Assembly (NCBI RefSeq): GCF_901933205.1
Contig: NC_044571.1
Location: forward strand, 57,597,994 to 57,661,993
DNA: 64,000 nt
Reading direction: 5' to 3'
Source of the DNA: Camarhynchus parvulus
Lineage: Eukaryota > Chordata > Aves > Passeriformes > Thraupidae
The position numbers and the translations under genes were made by a program. This document shows positions 24,501 to 37,225 of this stretch, piece by piece; position 1 is the stretch's first letter, and each line of letters starts with the position of its first letter. Below the pieces are notes generated by a model. That model had not been told where the DNA came from, ran no database searches, and worked only from the letters and a program-made list of their open reading frames with translations.

Positions 24501-27500
24501 CCAGTGCTAGACAGTAAAGGGTGAGTCAGCATATATAGGAGTGTATCAGGTGAATAAAACAAAGGATAAGTATGAGATGTTTAATAAATTAGGGAGTATT
24601 AATTCATTTTTCTGGAGGTATTACCAAGGTCAGAATATAATACCAGTTTGTTAGAAAAGAAAAACTTCTAGATAAAATCTCCGTAAGTTAAGTCTTTCAG
24701 GATCCCTTCAGGTTATAAAGTTACAAAAGGAAGTGCAAGACAACAACTAGTCTCTTAGTTCATTATATCTAATGCAACTAATTGTTGCAGTGAGAGTTTT
24801 CAAGGCACTAAAAGTGTCTTGAAAATCAGATGTCTTTTTTTTTAAGCTCATGTGCATCCCTATTGATGACAATTCATGACCCCATAAGAACAATTCAAGA
24901 ATCAACTCAAAACCTACTTTAGAGCAACCAGAATTTATCCTCAGTAGAGCTAAAAGACAGTTTATGGTCAAGCCGCCGAGAGCCATTGGCCAACAAAGGG
25001 ACTCCAGAGAGCCCAAAAAGCATGCTGACCTTTGAGGCACGCTCTCTAGACCAGTATGCTTATTGAACTCAACAATAAAAACTTATGATTAATTCAGTTC
25101 AGCTAACTGTACTAGCTGAAGGATAGCTATCATTATTTAATCAGTTCCTCTCCATATATACTCCCTGATCAGCCATTTAGGAATGATTATAAAGAAAATT
25201 CGTTGAATGTCATTCTCTGCAATATAATATTCTTTGGTTTAACTATCCCACTGTCTAAGAATTTGTTTTATTTTCTAAGAGAGAAGCTCTTTGGAGTAAG
25301 GAACAGGAGGGAGCTAGGACTGAAACAGTTGTTTCACAAAGCATGAAAAAGGAAAATTAATTAAGAGGTGTGACAGTTAAATTCTCCATTTCACACTTTT
25401 GGTTTATGTTTAAAAGAAATATGTAAACAGGTAAGGGTTTTTAGATTTAAAAAGAGAGAATATGCCTATACAGACCATAGTCAACAAGCATAGAGGTTAT
25501 TTCTGGAACAGATCACAAACAAATAGACTTACTAGCATGGTGTTGGGGCATGTAAGTGAGCCTTGCCAGTTTAGCATGGACATGTGAATTCAGAAACAGA
25601 GAAGTATCTCATCCTGAAATGTTTTAATAGTGATTGAGCAAACATGTAGTCAAGGATGACTCAAAAATATTTGCTGCTATTACAGCATGAATGATTATTT
25701 ATTCCATTTTGATTTTGCTGTCTGAAATGTAGGTTTCCAAGTCTAAGGTAGCTGTGAATTTACCCTTTGTAGTCATAAGAGAGAACCCTGTCATGGCTCA
25801 CTTCTTCACGTTAAATCTATCTCTGGTTGGGATGAATTGCCATTTCAAAAAGCTTTCTTTCTTAATTGATTGTATATACAAGTTTGACATGAGCATTTTA
25901 TGCCATCCTCTGTGCCTTAAAGCAGCTCTCCTTGGCCACCAGGTACCCCTCCAGAATGTGGAACTTATGCAGACTGCATCATATGTGTCATCTCTGGCCC
26001 CCAAACTCCAAATCTCCAACTGGCCTCCAAGTCTCCATTTTATGACATCCAAGAGTATCTAATATCAAGTGCTGGAGGAAGGCAGGATGCTAATTTGTAC
26101 CTGAACAGCACTGCCTTTCAATATCCTATGGCTCAAAGCATGCCATTGACACTGCTAGTAACAGGGCACATGTTTTGCACAAAGCCTTAGGACTCAGGCT
26201 TGTTGGACCTTCTCTTTCTGATCCTTTATTAACCTGTCTGCAGCTTTGTTTCACTTGGTTTAACGGTGACAGTAATTTTCTAATTAACCAGCCAATTTGG
26301 TTTGCTTTTGAATAACTTATGGACAGTGTCACCAACATTTTAGGATGAGAACTTAATGATAGCATAAAGAGGTTTCTGGTGCTAGAGTACAGGCCTTGTG
26401 TCTGTGGGGACACAGGATGTGGGCTAGAGATGCATAACTGTGGATAAAAACGGATGGGATATAAGCTAACATTGAAGACCCCACAACCGTAAAGCATGCA
26501 CATTTATTATGACTTTTTCTTCTGTAGAACTATTACTTCTTTTTCTGTAGCAATCAGATCTGAACTAATAATGATTAATGGGTTAAACTGCTAAAATTTC
26601 AATTATATTAATGAAAATTATTGATTGTGTATATAAGGTGATTCTTCCTTGCCTGTAAACAAGATTTTGATCCTTAACAGTTTTTAAAGCTAAATTCTTT
26701 TCCTGTGGACAACCAAGATCAGGCACCTGACTGTAGATGATAATCTTTGGGTAAAACAGGCTGTTTCCTATGCAGCTGGATTTACACATCTTTACAGAGA
26801 TCTACAATATGGGGCTGGCAAACATAGCAAGTGTGAATTAAATAAGTCTGCAGATTTCAAAAGCAGCAGCTGGAAGACACAAGAATTTCTAAACAGTCAT
26901 TAATAGCCCTACAAAAATATGTTTACATGACTGAAAACAGCCCACCTGGTATTCACTGTGACAACTAGGCTAAAAAATATTTTTGTGGGGTTTAAAGATG
27001 AACAAAGCAGCACCTAGGCTTTCTCTTTTTCCACAGCATTTTCTAATATAATGAATGAAGTTCTCAAACATTTGGAGCCAAGTCAGGCTCTGAATTAAAG
27101 TTTCATTTTCTACTGATAGTTTTATATTCCTTTTTTTCTTGAAACTTTAAATGATTGCTTCTTTATAAATCATGTTTCAAAGTTTTTGATATCCACACTG
27201 AGTGGTTAATCAATGATTCTTTATTATTCTAGTACACTCAAATATCATGGTGAAAATTTCTAGATAGACACAGACTCTGAGAAAAATCATATCTGGATAA
27301 CAGAAGAGAAAAAAAAACCAAACACTGATACCTAACTAGTTAATCAAAGTCAATTATTTGGAAAATGTGGCATACTAAGTGTTCTTAGAGTATCTGCTGA
27401 AATCAGTATTATTTTGTCCATTGTAAATGTCAATTAGTTTATGTGACTAAGCATATGACATACTCATGTTATTGTAGTGGACTTAACTCTGTAAATTTAA

Positions 27501-29068
27501 ATTGCCATTTTATTCAGTCTGAGAGACTGTATAACTGTTAAACAAATATTTGCTAAACTATCATATTGTCATATTTACCTTTTTACAAAGTCTGAGCGTA
27601 TATGTGAATGTGTTTGTGTGAATTCTTTCAATTTTTAATTTGAGATTTTCTAGAGACAGGCAAACAACTTTGCTAACTTCATTAAGATTTGTTCATTTAG
27701 GTCTGTTCATCTCCATTGAAATCCTTCCATCTTGTTCCTACTTTTAAACATTCTTGAAAATAGGATCTGACTAGATATATGGAAAACCGCGCAAATTTGA
27801 TGAGTTATATTGAACATCTACATTGCAGACATTGACATGAGACAGTCTTATGTGTGTGCCCTTTCTAACTAGTGGGAAAAAGAATATTTACTCTTCTAGG
27901 TCACAGTTGACCTGACTGATCCTAGGATGAAATAAATCATCCCTGGAAGTGTTTACTTCTCTTCATTGACTGTGAGCAGAGTAACAGAGTCTATCAGGAT
28001 GAGCTCAAGCGTAGCCAACCACTAAATTTTTTTTTTTTTTCATTTTATCAGATCAGTGTCACCCTTTTACAGGATTTTTGGGTAGATTTTTGTGTCCCAC
28101 TATTGCATTATTTTTTCCTTATTTCTTTCTTGAATGAAAAATTCCTCTTACAGTTTTGCAACTGAAATGTGGTTAGGACAGAGACTAACTTTCATTTAAC
28201 TTTATCTATGATTTCTTATATAAATTTACTTTACTTACTTATTTGTTATCGTTAATGTTTTAGGGAGAGAGAGATGAAAGATTTTCAAGAAATCCAGTAT
28301 TTATTTCCTGTGGTTTGGATGTCATAAATGACAAAATTTGGGCATGTGGACTTCTCAAGTTACAAGATGGGATGCATTTCAAATATAAGTAATAGTTTTT
28401 TTCTGAAAAGTCTATATTAATTATTCACCCTAAAATTCAGAAGGGTGTTCTTAGTCTTGTTACTGAAAGCTAAGTTTAAAGTAAAACAAGTATCTTGTAA
28501 ACAAGACACTAAAACTAAGTGTCTTGTTACAGAAAACTAAAATTATGCTTCAATCATAGTAAATAGGTAATTCTTATAGGATATCTTTAAGAAAATTATT
28601 TTAAAAAATCACTGGCTAAGGCTGTTATCTAGGTTTTCCACAAAAATAATATTCTCTGAAGTACCTGGTGTTAATATTTTTAGTTAATAATGAGTGCATC
28701 TTTCCAGGTTTGCAAACTATAGTTAGTGTGACTTAAAATGTATTCAATTAAAATAATAATAAGCATAGAGAGAAGTCCAAGCCTAGGATCTGTAGAATTG
28801 CAACTAAAACCCCCAGTGTTACAAAGAAAAGAAAATGTGAGAATCAAACAAGGCTCATGAACTTGAAAAATCTGGACTACAAAAATCTTGAGAAAATACC
28901 TTGTGTGAGTTTATTGTCAACCAGGTTTTGACAATAGATGAAAGCAAGATTTTTGCAAGGATATAAAAAAAGATTTATGTGTTAAGGGGGACTAGGTGTT
29001 AAAGTATAGTACACCCTTTCATGTACATACATGCAAAATATATATTTATATAGATTGAAATAAATATA
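24501..29068. other. AT-rich non-coding stretch
   Basis: No supported gene or repeat is present over about 4.6 kb. A poly(T) run lies near 28027-28040. A 125-codon minus-strand frame at 26126-26503 shows no family, no splice context and no compositional bias, and I do not call it. Confidence 0.5.
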
Positions 29069-29150
29069 CTATATATATATATATATGCATATGTGAACAT
29101 ATATCTGTATATACATACATATGTACATATATGTTCATATGAAAGTATGT
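29069..29150. repeat. (TA)n run passing into a degenerate TAYA tract
   Basis: A pure TA run (29069-29086) is followed by CATATG/TACATA words. The arms around GAACATATAT and ATATATGTTC form an imperfect inverted repeat. Confidence 0.8.
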
Positions 29151-30497
29151 TTGGATGAAAAGAAGTTTAAGATACTCAAAATATTTCATATCAGATATTA
29201 CACACGACGTACCTGTACATGTCACAAATACCAATCTTTCTTTTAAGCCCATGACAGCATGATCTGGATTTCTTCGGGAAGATGGCAAAACAAACAATCT
29301 GAGTCAGTACTTACTTTACAGAAAACCTTGTGTTGAACAAAACTAAAACGTGAATAAGTACCACAGTATAATTTCCTGAAACTGGAATTCTGTAACTATT
29401 TCAAATTAAACAAATAAATGTGCAATAAAAGTTAATTTGTTGGAGTAATTTTGATAAAAATATTTTCTTATGAACAAAGATGAAGTACATGCTACCAATC
29501 CATAAACATACACATACACATAAAATTAAAGATTTATTAGTAGCACAATTTGAATTTTATATTTGGTAATGATCATTAGTGTCAAGTTGATCTTGAGTTT
29601 TTATTGTTAACGGTCATGGAGAAAACATTTACTGTGTTTATCATTATTGCATGACTATTTTATTTTTTCTTTGATAAAACTATATTGTATGTGGAGAACT
29701 ATCAATCAGACAATAATATTATCAAATGTTTGAATATGAAAAAAACTTAGTACCTTTCTAAAGACTGATGTTTTGTAACAGCAGATATGTTACATTATAA
29801 TTTATTTTGGTTCTCTGCTTCTGCACTGGGATTTTTTAATGTTTTCCTCATGTGTTAGTCCTCTTAGACACTTTTTACTATTTCTTACTCTTAGAGGGAC
29901 TACAGATTTTCCATGTCCAATTATGTATTACATGATATAGTAATTTTTAAAGTGCTTTTCATGATATTTCTGTAAAGAATGCAAAATCTAAGAATCCTAT
30001 TCTGTAAGCCAAACTCAAGTGGGAATTGACTAAAGAATTTAATTTAATTGACACTGAGATGCCAAGGAAAATGCTGATAACTGTAAGACTTCTGTTGCTT
30101 ACAGTTGGGAGTTCTGATCTTTTCCTATTCTGGAAAAAAATGAAAGCGAAAATTACAGATAACTATAATACTCAGTTAATGATGATAAGGAATATTAAGT
30201 CAGCATTCTGTTAGAGGATCTGGAAATGTACAAATAAATCAGCTGCAAATTCTTGTCTGAAAATGTAACATTTGATTGCTCTGGGGAGAGAGACAATATC
30301 CTGAAAAAGAACAGGATCTTAAAGAGGACAAGGACAGGACAATTTAACAGACATAACAGAAAATTCCAGGAGGTCTAAATTTTAAATAGAGAATAGAAAA
30401 TGCTTGTTGAAATCAGAAATCCTTGCAATTTTTTTCACTTCTTAAGGGATAATTATTTCAACAATAATTCTGATCAAATCCTGACAGATTTAAAGAA
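29151..30497. other. AT-rich non-coding stretch
   Basis: I see nothing recognisable in this segment. Confidence 0.5.
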
Positions 30498-30677
30498 AGG
30501 AGACCACATCTGGATTACTGTGTCCAGTTGTGGAATCTCCATCCCTGGAGATATTCAAGAATTGTCTGCATGCAATCCTGTGCAATGTGCTCCAGGATGA
30601 CCCTGCTTGAGCATTGAGGTAGAAACAGGTGGCCCACTGTGGTCACTTCTAACCTTACATATTCTGTGAGTCTCTGA
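30498..30677 (+). mobile_element. CR1 LINE fragment with internal deletion
   Basis: On the plus strand, a reverse-transcriptase segment near 30507-30527 translates as HLDYCVQ, a well-known CR1 ORF2 motif region. It joins directly to the ORF2 C-terminus from about 30531, which reads VESPSLEIFK, followed by the 3' tail ending in a CATATTCTGTGAGTCTCTG tip. In complete CR1 elements these two parts are separated by several hundred bases. The two frames differ by one base, so the join is out of frame. The copy is coding-dead. The breakpoint lies around 30526-30533, where TGTGG could serve as microhomology. Confidence 0.8.
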
Positions 30678-33672
30678 AAGGCACATTGAATTTGTTTGTT
30701 TGGTTTTCCTAAAACACACTTTAATAAGAAAAAACTAGGGTGGGGGGAGGAGAAAGAAGAAAGGAAAGGGGGAAGAAAGTTTCAGAACATGGAGACAGCA
30801 GACAGTCGTGGTAATTTCAACCCCATTCCTGCAGGTTTATTTTTTTGACATCTAGGCATTCAACAGGATGAATACAGAAACTCTTGGACTTCATGTGCTA
30901 TTTGTGTATTCTTTTACCACTGTGTAGGAGGTGAACATTTCAATTTGTCCCAGGAAAGAGCATTTAACAGACATATTTACCATATTATTTAACATTCATT
31001 AGTTAAGTATTAGTCACCAACTAAACATCAGAACTGCTAAATGTGTGTTTAATTTGTATAATTATGTGGTATGGTTGATAGATATTGCTTGAGATGGCAA
31101 TATATCTACTACAAATTAGAACACTAGCACAAAACAATTATAAATAAACTGAGGAAATCCACTTAAGTCTAGTCTCCCTAATATTACTGGTCACAATTTT
31201 GTTCTTCCTTTTGCATTAATGTCAGCAGTTTTTATTTCTTGAGATAAATAAAATTTCATTCTGCATCTGTAGTTACCTTAGTGACTAAGAAATTTTTAAT
31301 TCAGGAACAAGAAGGACCATGGTTAGAAGGGTTCGTTCTAATCTGTGGCCATGTGAATTATTTGGTGTTTTGGGTTTTTTTTTGGGAGGGGGAGGGAGTT
31401 GATAAGATTTAAATTATACTGGTTAAATGACCCACTTAAGCTGTTCTTAAAGCCTGTTCTATTTTCAGCAAAATTAAGACTCTCTTGGCTTACTGAAAAA
31501 AAGGATAAATTGTAGATGACACTACCTAGTAGAGAAAAAAAAAAGACAAAGTTTGAAATGCATGCATTAAAAAATATATATGTATCATTATGATTCCAGC
31601 CAGATTCACAGTAGTGGTAGAAAAAAAAGCCAGAAATTAATTCTTTAACTAGGGAGCAGATGAGGGTAGTCACTTGTATTTTGTTTGATAATGAGATCCG
31701 TATTTTGGTCTCTAGGCAGAATCAGTGTAGTTGGATGTTAGCCTAAGTACAGATTTTTCAACGATCATGAAAGTTAAGATTCAAAGAATATAGGAGGGAG
31801 TTCAAGAACTACATACTAAGTCTCAAGCTATGAGCGAGTGCTCAAAATTTACTTTCTGTAGTGTAAAAATGCATAAAGATTCAACAAATTCCTTATAGAA
31901 TTTAGATTGTTAGATCATTAGTTTCTTTCTGAAATGGGTTCTAATTTTTGTCAAAACAAGAAAACATGGATTTTTCACCAATTTTTCCTATTGCCACACA
32001 TCGTTTAATGCTGTCATTTTATATTCAGTCCCAAAGACACATTAGTAATTTATGTAGGTGTTTGGAAAATTAGCCTCTGAAAAATTTCTGAACTTGATTT
32101 TGGCTTGATTCCAATTCAATTCATAGTAATGTAAAATGAATAGCTCTTAAAAGAGATTTTATTCCTTGAAAATTCAATATATGCTCAAAAGAACTGCAAA
32201 GTATCAGAGAAGTTCATGAAGGCTCTTTGCAAAGAGATGAAACAGTAGATCTTGCTGTCATGAAATTTGAGTTCCATCGGCAGCATATAACAAATATAGT
32301 TAAACATTAAAATTCACTTTTTAACATTAAATATCTTGTATGTCTGGAACTTGTGCACTTTACATATAAAACACTCTAAAGGTCAGTAAATCAATCACCT
32401 GTGTTTTACTTGTCATCTCTATTAGTTTAGGCCAATATAAAATAATGAATACTTCTTTGTATTACCCCTCTGTCTTGGCCTGATTGATCCTCTATAAAGC
32501 TATTATAAAGGTCACATTATGATAAGTCAAAGACTACTGAGGAACAGGAGGGCACGAGGTAAGATAAACATGTCACCTGTTCAGGAAGGGAATCAGGTTA
32601 TTTCCTATATTTGGAGGTAAATGTTAGCTAAACCCAAACCACTTTGGTGTTAAAGGTCTTCCTGTATTTCCATTGTGTAACTTTATTTTTCATGATTTAA
32701 ACGTGTATAGCAATATTATCATTGACTTGGTGCTTCTAAAATGTTAGATAGATTGTTAAAAGTTGATATTCTTTCTTGCAAAATTACTTACACAATATGA
32801 CTGCATATTAAATGCTTATGCAATTATTCCTCTTAAGTTCATAGTAGTTTTTTTTAATCATTTGAAATAAGAGTAAGTTTAAATTTAATTAAAAAAATAA
32901 TATAATTATTTATAGTGCACAAGAGCTACGCCCGTTATACTGAATATTTTTATGTACATACACACACACATATTTTTGTGAAGACAGTATATATACACAA
33001 AGAGTGACAAGTGGACATAGTATTTACATTAGTTATATATGAAAAAGGGATTGGGTAAAGAGGTAGAGTGAGTAACAGATATATTATAAATGTGATTGTA
33101 ACGTTAACAAAGTAGAAAAATGTTAGACTTTATGCTGTTACTTTAAAATTACTAATTAAATTGATGTCAATAACCATAAGTTATGTCAGTAATCACAGAA
33201 AACTTTTACTATTTTTCATTGCAGTCTCTATGAATTAGTTTAGCAATCTATTAATGCAGTTGTTTAATGTAATTAATTGCTATGAATTATATTATAATAT
33301 AACAGGTGGGGTTTTTTTTCCCCTGAGACCTATAATGTGATCAAAGTTGTGTACTCAATAAGAAATATAAAAATAATTTATTAGCATCACAGCTGACTGC
33401 AATGATAAAATTCCATTTCAAGTTACGTTTATTCCAAAAATTAATATTTTGATTTTATGACAAAAATGAAACACCAAAAGAAAAAAAAAATATAGGTAAA
33501 TTACATTTTGAATTTTTTTCAGTGTTTTTTGGATGCTGTGAATGAAGAATATGGACATAAATAAGCATGCACACTTGAGTGTCATTGTGTTGTTTTACTG
33601 AGCAGTTTAAAGTTTTATTACTCTCTTTGAAAAATAATAAAAATAATCTTAGAGCAGAGGGTGCAAGAGGAA
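30678..33672. other. AT-rich non-coding stretch
   Basis: No gene or repeat family is seen. A purine-rich tract lies near 30740-30780 and a short CA run near 32959-32970. Confidence 0.5.
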
Positions 33673-33695
33673 AGGAGAGAGAGAGAGAGAGAGAG
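33673..33695. repeat. (GA)n microsatellite
   Basis: This is an uninterrupted GA dinucleotide run of about 11 units. Confidence 0.85.
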
Positions 33696-36525
33696 GATTG
33701 TGCAAAGAAGTTTCTTAGACAATGGCTTTGATTTCTAATTAAATGAATGTTTTCATGTCCCATTTGAACTTATCATCTTCAATAAAACTTATGTTGGTGT
33801 GAAAGCAAAGCTTTGTTTTGTGAATAAACACCTTAAAACAATTTTCTGTAAGAAAATATTGAACTGAGAGTACTGAACTCTGAAATATGGACCTATTCTG
33901 AAATGCTATATTATCTTTTAAATGATATACAAAATTAGAAACTAAGTGAGAAAGTTCAAAAATAATTTAAAAAAATTTATTGCTTTCATTTCTGAGCTGT
34001 TATTTCTACAATTCTATGGAAAATGTCATTAATACATACAATGAATGCCATAAAATATTTTAAAACAAAACACCTAATATCTAAAACCTCAACCAAAAAA
34101 AAAAAAAAACCAACAAAACAACCAACAACAAATAAAAATGTCACCTGGAATTAAAGTAATACAGAAGAGATCAGGTTTAGTGTCTAACTTTTGACAGGGG
34201 TAGAGTTGTTAACCCTTTATTATTAACATACACAGTTACAACTACTCTCTTGTTTTAACTGAAAATGGTGCTAAACAAAAGAATTGCTACAAATTTTACC
34301 TTCTAGTGTCAGAGGTATGAAAAAAAGTAGACAGGTACAAACTGGAATTTCAAAAGGCTGTTTAATAATAATGGCCTCCCCACAAAACACACTAAATATA
34401 CATGAACATGTGACACAAACTAGAAGAAGAAAAGCTTAATAGTTTTTTCCTTCTTGAGTTAGGTTTTCTATCTCTTAGAGAATTTTAACTATATAAAATG
34501 TCACTTCCTTGATTTATACAATAAAGAGAAAATATTTTGTTTTGCATGTATGCATTCCAGGTATTTTACAATGTTTGTAGAAATTAATTGGGAAAAGCTT
34601 ATATTTCATTTACACTTTAACATGCTTGATTTCACTATTTATTATATGAGTTATTGTAAGAATTGATCTATATTTTTTCTATATAATCTTTGTATTTTTA
34701 ATGATTTTCTGAGGGATTTAGTTTTGTCAGATTCCTTCTCTAAGGGGAAGAGATACATTATTTAATTAAAAATATCTAGTTTGGTTTTGGACAAAAAATT
34801 CAGAACCCCTCAATATTTGTTTCAACTTGTTTATAATGCATTTTACCATTATATGTTTTCACTACTTCCATTATCATTTATTTCGAATTAATGAATATCT
34901 GGGCATGAATAAAATAGGAAGAGCTAAGCCACTATGCAAAGAAAAGTAATACAGATACATTTTTATCTCATAAAGGTGCTCCTTTTCAGTGTTCATAAGC
35001 CTTCCAGAATGACTTCTCCATACTCTGAATAAAATGCCATGTGGAGATTTCACATTTTAATTGTATCAATGTTATTACTGGGTACTAAGAGAAGACAACT
35101 TGAGACTACTTGGACGCAGTAATGGGCAAAATGGACATGAGTAACTTGTGGACAGAAGCAGTAGAACACTATGAGAAGCGTCTTTTACCCCCACCTTCTC
35201 AGCATGCTGCAATTATATCTCAGCATCTTACAGTCAGAGTTGTGGGAATCTGCTCATGCCTGTGAGAGCAGAGAAGAGTTAACAAGCATAAATACTGGAG
35301 GGAATATATTCCTGAGGTTCTGAGTACTTAATCAAAACCAAACAAACAGGCAAATCCAAAAACATACCCAGAGGAATACCTTGAAAATCTTATGGGGATA
35401 CATGGATGCACAGTATGACTATGATATTGTTATTCCTTAGTGCTTGGTGTTTAGGCACTCTTCTTATTCTACAAACAAACTGCCAGAGGGCCTGATAATA
35501 ATTCAAAACAGATTGAGACTTTAACCTAGTAATATAATTTTTTAAGGAGATATTAATCACTTGATTAAAAAATTTTCTAGTCTATTAAACAATCAAAATT
35601 AGATATTTAGAATTATGGTGTTAAATAATAATTAATATAACATATACAAGTCCATTATGTTCATTTTGGCAAAAGTATGATCACTCAGTATTATATGCAT
35701 GAAATACAGAGTTTTCCGCAGGAGATTTCTTATACTTCTTTAGAAGACAAAAAATTTATTTCAACTGTGTGAGTATTACAGTTATGGGATGAAATACTGA
35801 CACTGGGATACTACAAAGGAAAGGCAGATCAAAACAGGACACTGCAGTGTGTAGGCTGCATCACAGAATCCAGAGCTTCACCATTTTTGAAGGTTAAAAT
35901 CTCATTAGTTCCAGGTCACAAATCCATACAGGTTAAAAGAAATATTTCTATGTAATAGAGCTATTTTTATTAAATATCTGTGAATCATAGGAGTATAGAA
36001 CTGATTACACTGTGAAGTACTACAAATTCCATAGCTACCCCCAACCTGTGCCTGAATATAGTTTTTTTTTCTAACACAATAAATACAATGTAATATAAAT
36101 ATGCAACTTAAAAGTCTTTTTTCAGAAATGGAAACATCTAAGAACCATATGATTAGAATGACCACACCAAATCAATGAACATAATGAAATTAAAAAAAAA
36201 AACAAAAACAAAACAACTAAACTCTTAACTTAAAATCATGCCAGTTATTTCTTGAATGATTATTTTCAAAGCGTGAATGAATTTGGGTTGAATTAGTGCC
36301 ATAGCTGAAGCCTGCAGTAAAAACTCTCTCCCCAAAAAAGACTTTGATTACATCCTCCCAGCACTACCTGACTAATATGACCTGGAAAAGAAGTAATAGA
36401 TGGACTTGGTTTTGCCATGCTGCTCACACTGCTGTAAACACTAAAATTTAGCCATGTTAAACAGCAGGTACTTATAGGTTTGGATCTTGTTTATTACAGT
36501 GGCCAAAAGTAGATTTTTGGGGGGA
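33696..36525. other. AT-rich non-coding stretch
   Basis: No gene is recognised. A-rich low-complexity tracts lie at about 34093-34138 and 36190-36216. Confidence 0.5.
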
Positions 36526-36642
36526 AATCATCGAGTCATTTAGGTTGAAAAAGACCTCTAATACAATGGAGTCCAGCTGTAAACCTAGCACTGCCAAGGC
36601 TAACACTGAATCAAGTCCTATACACCACATCTGCCCAGATGT
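36526..36642 (-). mobile_element. CR1 LINE 3' stub
   Basis: A minus-strand CR1 terminus of only about 115 bases, with its tip at the left: TCGAGTCATTTAGGTTGAAA, then GAGTCCAGCTGTAAACCTAG and ACACCACATCTGCCCAGATG-type segments. This is the subtype whose tail has an AACCTAGCACTGCCAAGGC block. It is severely 5'-truncated. Confidence 0.85.
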
Positions 36643-37080
36643 GAAATTAGAAGAAATATATGATGATAATGCTCAGAATGTTCTCGAAGGTCAGACAGCT
36701 TTTGGCTCAATATCTTATATTAATATGATTTTTATATGAGTAATCATGTTCTTGAATTATTTTTTATGAACTTTTCTACTTTCTTTTTGAAAGCTTTTTT
36801 TTTTTTCTTTTAGTTTTCAATATCTTTTAGTAAAAGCTACCCATTAGAAAGGGATCAAATCTGTTTTTTAAGTCTTCAATTAGATAGGTTCATTTCAATG
36901 ACCACATATTTTGTGAAGAGAGTTGTTAAATTGTACTACACATCCTTCAGTTACATCTTTCTCTGAGAAATTTCTTGTGTCCTTTTAAATAAATGGTTTC
37001 ACTTTTGAGAATTAATTTCTGTCTTCTGTTGCATCCCATTTCAGTTCCCATATATTCTGCAAATAATATTGAATAAGATC
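36643..37080. other. Non-coding stretch
   Basis: I see nothing recognisable apart from a T-rich run near 36798-36806. Confidence 0.45.
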
Positions 37081-37225
37081 CTGAGATTAACTCAGTTGCT
37101 TAGAGAATGGTGCTAATACCACCAAGGTCGTGACGTTGATCTCCACGTGGGCCAGTCACTTAAGAGCTGAACTTGGTGGTTGGTCCTGGTGGGGACCTTC
37201 CAGCTCAGAAAATCCTGTTATTCTG
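37081..37225 (+). mobile_element. tRNA-Ile-derived SINE with CR1 tail (TguSINE1-like), copy 1
   Basis: The head, 37081-37154, is 74 nt, the length of tRNA-Ile. It keeps the D-arm TAACTCAGTTGCTTAGAG, the anticodon AAT at 37115-37117 within GCTAATACC, and the 3' end GGGCCA. The pol III B box is degraded (ACGTTGATCTCC in place of a GGTTCRANTCC-type box). The tail, from 37155, reads GTCACTTAAGAGCTGAACTT and then a CR1-type 3' end with GGGGACCTTCCAGCTC and CCTGTTATTCTG. A tRNA-Ile head on a CR1 3' end is the structure published for the passerine SINE TguSINE1; the identification here is from memory. SINEs of this kind encode no protein and would have used CR1 enzymes. Confidence 0.85.

Noticed and set aside
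26126..26503. 125-codon minus-strand frame
   Set aside because: It has no domain, no composition shift and no splice context; treated as chance.
37081..37154. A functional tRNA gene with anticodon AAT
   Set aside because: The B box is degraded, the acceptor 5' strand is mutated, and the segment continues into a CR1-derived tail.
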